Shown piece after piece: positions 7,083 through 11,292 of a DNA stretch of 11,292 nt. The stretch comes from Chromera velia. Lineage: Eukaryota; Sar; Chromeraceae. The DNA is taken from contig JAHBMJ010001891.1 in NCBI GenBank assembly GCA_018398765.1, positions 7,453-18,744 on the forward strand. Reading direction: 5' to 3'. The translations under genes were made by a program, and so were the position numbers. The notes below the pieces were generated by a model. The model ran no database searches, had not been told where the DNA came from, and was given only the letters and a program-made list of their open reading frames with translations. Numbering within the stretch: the first letter of the stretch is position 1; each line of letters starts with the position of its first letter.

Positions 7083-8177
7083 ATGAGTGAGTCGGGATCG
7101 CCGTTTCCGGTTCTATAGAATAACCAGGTCTTCAAACCCTGATGGGATCAGTGCGTATCGAAAACAGAAAGGGCAGAAAAGCTCTTCGGTGCCTCTGATG
7201 AGAATATTGCACAATGGCAGGCAAACAGAATTTACTCGGCAACTCATAAGTATCCAATTGTTGGAAAGTCCATCCAACATCTTTTCGATCAAAAGAATGA
7301 CTCCCATGATACGACGTTCCGCAATGCTGGCACCCTTAAGATAGATTGGGTCAAGTATAGGGACGCCCTTTTAGACAAAATCAAACAGCTCCTTGAAGAA
7401 ACTGCGAAAGCCAAATCTAAAAAGAATGCGCGTGAATGGCGTATGCTTGCGGATAACGGCCGAGATTTCGCATCGTTTCAACTTCTTGTCGACTTCTTCG
7501 AGGTACTGGAGAAGGAGATGAAGGACTCAAAGGGAGAGAAGGACGTGCCTGATTCCCTGAGAGGGGAAGCTATGTTTGCTTGTTTCCCCGCCTACAACCA
7601 GAGGATGTTGGGGACAGATTGGGATGAAGACGATCTGTCCGACTACAGAAAATTGATTGCGGAGGCAAAGAAGCTCACATGCAAGACCCAAACCAACATC
7701 ATCACGGAACCAGCAGGAGGTCCGCCTGCCTCGCAGACCGCCACCACCAACAACATCACTCAGACGAAGAAAGCTGCAGTCGTCAAGCAGGAGGCTGCCT
7801 TTGTCGGTGGCGCTGGGTTCCCTCCGAGGGGGAGGAATAGGGGCAGAGGGCGGGGAAGAGGCAGTTCAGGGGCAAGTCGAGGAGGAGGTTATGGGAGGCA
7901 AGAGAGAGGCCAAGAAATGAACCCAAACGATTGCCCAAAGTGTGGTAGGGCAGGGGGGCATGACCCAGAATGGCTTGAGAAGAATGATTGTCCGGGGAAG
8001 ACACACACGTACGAGATCTGTGGGAAATATGGACACAGGCCACGCGTGTGCAGGAAGAAGGGGGACACTGCAAACACCCCTCTAGCATCCACATCCAACT
8101 CCAGAGGCAGAGGAGGCCCCCATTCACAGAGAGCCCGTGGAGGGATGCAAGCTGCTCGAGGTAGTAGCCCCGGATGA
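7083..8177 (+). pseudogene. gag: Ty1/copia-type Gag with zinc knuckle, two early stops
   Basis: Gag would form the virus-like particle and bind element RNA. ATG at 7083 (MSESGSPFPVL) starts a frame with TAG at 7116 and TGA at 7140. It is then open to TGA at 8175, and the first later ATG is at 7443. A Gag-like helical region follows, with AEKLFGASDEN and AQWQANRIYSATHKY (from about 7176) and KIDWVKYRDALLDKIKQLL (from 7338). A Gly/Arg-rich basic segment (about 7815-7910) comes next. The Cys/His region has CPKCGRAGGH...C (from 7935) and YEICGKYGHRPRVC (8010-8051). In the second knuckle the usual first Cys is Tyr (TAC at 8010), one transition away. About 365 codons is a normal Gag length. The start choice rests on the in-frame ATG lying just before the conserved-looking part. 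A small host CCHC protein is a less likely alternative, because integrase follows. Confidence 0.72.
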
Positions 8178-8393
8178 TTCGATGGCAAGGCAGCCTACTA
8201 CGCTTAACATGAGAAGAATGGTCAAGGGTGCACACCTGACCAATATGAGGTCAGCAGACTTGCGGGACATCGTTCCCAGTCTGGAAAAGGTTTTCAGAAG
8301 GCAGGCCACCTTTTTGAGTGTTTTTAAAATAATATGTGCATGTCTGTGCTTCCTCACTCATCTCCCTTCTCTCTGTCTCTCTGGCATTGGCAG
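8161..8393 (+). other. Possible intron or intron-like stretch between Gag and Pol
   Basis: A long pyrimidine tract, CTCATCTCCCTTCTCTCTGT then CTCTCTGGCATTGGCAG|GG, ends at 8393 and looks like a 3' splice site. GAG|GTAGTA at 8158-8166 could be a donor. Splicing these two would not join Gag to the downstream integrase frame, so either the donor is elsewhere or the resemblance is chance. Confidence 0.2.
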
Positions 8394-8708
8394 GGTGCAG
8401 AGGGAAGAATTCGACAGACATCACACATGACATTCCGGATGAGGGATGGTGCGCCCCAACCATTCTTTGTCGATGTGAAGGAGCACCACGCCTGCATGGT
8501 GGACTCCACTGGAGACGACGCGGGACCCCCAGACAAGTCAGTATCGGTCAGTCAACACAGATCTGCTGTACGCCGTCGGATGCACATCGACTCATGCACC
8601 ACGGCACCCATAGGATGGGAGAGAGAGCTGGGAGGAATGGTTGTCTGGAGTAGGCCGTCTGACATGTCTTTTGGGCTTGCATACAAGAAGGCAGAAAAGA
8701 AGATCTGA
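8178..8708 (+). pseudogene. Degraded Gag-Pol junction and protease-like stretch
   Basis: Between Gag and integrase no single frame is cleanly open. A frame starting at 8137 runs to 8430. The frame shared with Gag and the downstream integrase is open from about 8334 to TGA at 8706, where ISRLACIAQK continues directly into the integrase part. Copia elements carry an aspartic protease here with a D-[ST]-G site. The closest candidates are HIDSCTTAPIG (from 8586), where Gly would be Cys, and MVDSTGDDAG (from 8499). Neither is convincing. I infer decayed protease from position, not from a clear motif. Confidence 0.35.
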
Positions 8709-9477
8709 ATCTCCCGTCTTGCATGCATCGCACAGAAATGCAAAGTCAGAGGGGTAGGCTGGCAAGTCCTTTTTACCATGGTCTATCTGACGCACGACCC
8801 AGTGCCATATCTGATGAGACAGGATGATGCTGAGGGGGAAAGAATTTTGCGAAAAGAGGGGAAGGAATCATATGTGGTCGTGAGGGATGCCAGGGGGTTC
8901 TTAGCGGAGATCCTCGTTGACAATCCAAGGGGAGACGGCCACACAACAAACCTTCCGTTCACAGACGTCATTGTTCCCCGTACTAACGAAGTAACAGCAG
9001 CAATGAGAGACGAGGGGAGCGTGTGGGCTGTGGGGTTGCACACCATCGGGTTCGAGGAACTAAGGGCAGAACACAGGAGATTCGGGCACGTCGGCAGAGA
9101 CAAGCTAGAGCCCACACTGGCCTACAGGGGGATGCAGGCAAGGAGTGAAGACTGGAAGAGGCTTGAGACAGAGTGCCGACTGTGTCCCCTCAAAAACGCA
9201 ACCATCCCCACTCTAGTTCCAGTACCCACCCGACATGAGGATGCGGGTGGGCCCTTCGACATCATGCAGATTAATCACTGGTTTTCCAATGATGATGAGG
9301 TGGCAGGGCCTCACAAATGCTACATGCGGGTGATTGATGAGTGGGGGGGACTTGACCTTGACTACCCCCTTAGGTCATGAAACCAGTCCGTCGAGGGGTT
9401 CAAAGAGCATATCGACTTTCAAGATGACATAATGAGACCTACCGGACTTTAACATCATTTCGGACTTTGAAAAATAG
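8709..9477 (+). pseudogene. Ty1/copia integrase fragment (zinc domain and start of catalytic core), truncated
   Basis: Integrase inserts the cDNA of LTR retrotransposons. The frame is open to TGA at 9378. The HHCC zinc site of the GAG-pre-integrase domain is clear: HRRFGH with His codons at 9072 and 9087, then CRLC with Cys codons at 9174 and 9183. The catalytic core follows as FDIMQINHWF (9255-9284), KCYMRVIDEW (9315-9344) and LDLDYPL. Where the first catalytic Asp is expected I read Asn (AAT at 9273). After TGA the same frame gives NQSVEGFKEHIDFQDDIMRP. A one-base shift near 9442-9449 gives DFNIISDFEK, whose Asp codon at 9463 fits the second catalytic Asp, 63 codons after the first. The frame ends at TAG (9475) against an AT-rich block. 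The catalytic Glu, RT and RNase H are missing. Confidence 0.78.
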
Positions 9478-9720
9478 GAATAACATAGGGTGTTCTATTG
9501 TATTTAATCGTTGTTTTTAAGCTTTTAAATTTAATAAACATTCTTTAAAACGTGATTCTTTTAAAACAAAAGATAAAACAAAGAATTGAAGCTAGCTGTA
9601 TCAATGTTAGATCATAGCTATATTTTAGTAACCATAATAGTAGCTGCAGAATTGGCATATCTATGTATGATGCAATAAATGCGGTCGAAAACTTTAAGTA
9701 GATAATCACCCCTGAAACTA
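9478..9720. other. AT-rich block abutting the truncated integrase
   Basis: Composition changes abruptly here: 47 of 60 bases in 9481-9540 are A or T, against a far more GC-rich integrase region. There is no open frame of note and no clear terminal repeat. AATAAA-like words occur at 9532 and 9675. It could be an inserted AT-rich element that replaced the rest of pol, or ordinary intergenic DNA at a deletion breakpoint. Confidence 0.45.
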
Positions 9721-10676
9721 TTTAGTTTTGACCCTACCTAACCAGGTCTGGCGACTGGATTTGCTCCCCCACTCCCCCAAGAAGGACCAATTAATAAATG
9801 ACCTACCTAGGTCCTTTTGGGCAAAACCGTCCCCCACTCCCCTGGAGGTGGAGGTGAGAGGCAGCCCCAAAGCGACAAAAATGACCACAGTGCGAGAAAA
9901 TCTGCAATTAGTTCTTGTGGGGGCGGCGACCCGTGGCGATCCATAGGTGTTGATGTGTTAGTGCTCCTCTTAATGCTCCTAAAGATGCTTTTCAGTGTTG
10001 TGGGTGCAGTCAACACGCACGGAAAGGCAAACAGGCTAGCCAGATCTGACAGATTGAGCCCCTCCAATGACCTACACAAAAAGAAACTTTATGCACACGA
10101 ATTGCTTTGAGATAAAAGCCCCCCCAAAGCCACTTCCTGATGACACTGTGTTGTTGTATTGCCTACAAACATCCCACAGGGCGAACTGAGTAGCCAAAAA
10201 GGGCAAGCCGCAAATGGCGAGGCAGCACAAGTGGTATGTAGCATTACGTCACACTCTTTTGGTCTTTAAATCGTTCATGCACAATAGATGACCTCAGAGG
10301 GGCCTGGCAGCTGTTTTGGGTAAAGAGATTGTTGAGAAAAGAAGATATACAGTTGTTTTTTTATATAGAAGACGCTTATAAGGCAAGCCTACCACCAGAT
10401 GGTCTCTCGGATCAATCTGCATGAGGTAAGATAAGCAGACTGAACGCCGGTTTGAACGTTGTGTAATTAAAAGCCACAATGAGCAAATCTTGTCCTCTAC
10501 TACGCAGCAATCACACTGTCGAGAGGTTGTCTATGACTTTGAGCTCTTTCTATATAGAGCTGTTTTCGATCTGCTCTCAGATTGTAGTTCGGTCTGACGC
10601 AAATGTTAGACAAAAGCAGCATGAAGCAGCAAGGTCAGACATTTTGAGTACGTTCGCACGCGCGCTAATTATTTTT
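9721..10676. other. No recognisable gene; short repeats only
   Basis: Open frames at 9728-9946 (+), 9817-10110 (+) and 9807-10079 (-) overlap each other and show no motif I recognise. CCCCCACTCCCC occurs twice (about 9766 and 9831). AAGGACC (9782-9788) and GGTCCTT (9810-9816) form a small inverted repeat with a 21-base loop. AGCTCT (10542-10547) and AGAGCT (10556-10561) form another. CCCCCCC runs lie near 9770 and 10120. I see no pol sequence resuming here. Confidence 0.35.
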
Positions 10677-10716
10677 GCTTGACTTGGGGGGCACTTTTGC
10701 TGCGTGCCCCTCAAGC
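10677..10716. repeat. Hairpin with a 7 bp and a 6 bp helix
   Basis: GGGGCAC (10688-10694) pairs with GTGCCCC (10704-10710) across the loop TTTTGCTGC. GCTTGA (10677-10682) pairs with TCAAGC (10711-10716), leaving CTTGG as a one-sided bulge. The GGGGGGCACTT at 10686-10696 is the reverse complement of AAGTGCCCCCC at 6118-6128, so this may be a remnant of the same repeat family. A tail of Ts expected of a Pol III terminator is absent. Confidence 0.45.
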
Positions 10717-11292
10717 AATCATCGGAATGCATGCGAAAGTGCATGCATGCATTTAATACGCGCGCGTCTGACCTTCAAGTTGTTGTCTTGGTTCTGACTT
10801 GCTTTCTGGAATTGTCATTGAAGCAAGCTTGTATCTGAAAGCATTCCAACAACATAGAGACAAGCCGGCGTGACCCTTGGTGGTGTATATTGTCTTATCG
10901 CCTCTCCGGGCGTGTATTGGTCCGGCATAGATATGTAGATGCGCCTGACCTATACAGATCGATCCACCAGTTCCGGAAGCGTCCAGCTGCATGAAGATCT
11001 TTGCATGTGCCAATCAATTGACCTCTGGCCTATTCCTATCTGTACAGACTGCGCTGCCTCTCATTTATCTCTGCTGGTTTATGTCTGGCCATCGTTTTGA
11101 CTCCAAACAACTTTTTCATTGTCTGTGTTTCTCGCTGCTGTTTGAGTCGGTTCAAGTACATACGTACAGCTCAGCGCGGAGAGACGATGGCCTTGCTTTC
11201 GAGAGAGTGGGAGGGCTCCCTTCCGTTCTCAACCCGTGTCCGGCTGAAGAGAGATCTGGGAGAGGGGGGCTTTGAGCAGCTTGTAAAACTTC
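10717..11292. other. No recognisable gene; GCATGC-rich stretch at left
   Basis: GCATGCGAAAGTGCATGCAT at 10728-10747 carries clustered GCATGC words, and CGCGCGC lies near 10760. A - strand frame (11013-10753, 86 codons) and a + strand frame (10991-11275, 94 codons) overlap. Neither has a motif I can name. The - strand frame contains FMQLDASGTGGSI, which faintly recalls an RNase H first strand, but nothing else supports that. Confidence 0.3.

Noticed and set aside
8812-8850. CTGATGAG followed by GAAA, like a hammerhead ribozyme core
   Set aside because: The intervening bases do not form the required stem, and it lies inside copia coding sequence.
9045-9060. GGGTTCGAGG, similar to a tRNA B box
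   Set aside because: It is inside the integrase frame, with no A box or cloverleaf around it.
10753-11013. - strand frame with LDASGTGG, considered as an RNase H fragment
   Set aside because: Only one short resemblance; the later acidic residues and spacing expected of RNase H are not visible.
1-11292. CRISPR array, bacterial operon or defence system
   Set aside because: The repeats are not regularly spaced by unique spacers, and all recognisable proteins are eukaryotic retroelement types.

Overview
The window looks like repeat-dense, accessory DNA from a eukaryotic nuclear genome. I find no intact host gene, no rRNA or tRNA gene and no bacterial operon structure. It contains two decayed retrotransposons of different classes, plus short tandem and inverted repeats. 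An algal or protist host would fit the kind of Penelope-like element (PLE) present: elements with an N-terminal GIY-YIG domain are described from green algae, spike mosses, slime molds and invertebrates. The sequence alone does not fix the taxon.

Positions 1-330 are a degenerate repeat region built on a CTTTCCGGGGCC core and a GACGCACGCATA motif. About 371-6079 is a PLE, bounded by a 39-42 bp direct repeat (329-370 and 6080-6118). Its right part (2096-5653) encodes, in this order, a GIY-YIG endonuclease, a CxC linker domain and a reverse transcriptase ending in YMDD. That is the permuted order of the Chlamys/Naiad clade; canonical PLEs carry the endonuclease at the C-terminus. Its left part (501-2095) is a purine-rich reading frame that I do not recognise. 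It runs mostly in the same frame as the endonuclease-RT region and may be an ORF1 or N-terminal extension. The coding region carries several in-frame stops and three frameshifts.

Positions 6118-6590 hold a fold-back repeat, two copies of a 62 bp unit and two copies of a 150 bp unit. All share the GCTTTCCGGGCC core seen at the left edge, so the PLE appears to sit inside an older repeat tract. Positions 7083-9477 are a broken Ty1/copia element. Its Gag has a zinc knuckle, followed by a degraded protease-like stretch, then the GAG-pre-integrase HHCC zinc site and the start of the integrase core. It ends abruptly at an AT-rich block (about 9478-9720), so reverse transcriptase and RNase H are missing. 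From 9720 to 11292 I see no convincing gene, only short hairpins and GCATGC-rich sequence.

The most interesting object is the permuted PLE: its 1.6 kb purine-rich upstream frame, the sharp change of strand composition near 2130, and a possible short intron. Neither retroelement could be autonomous as read.
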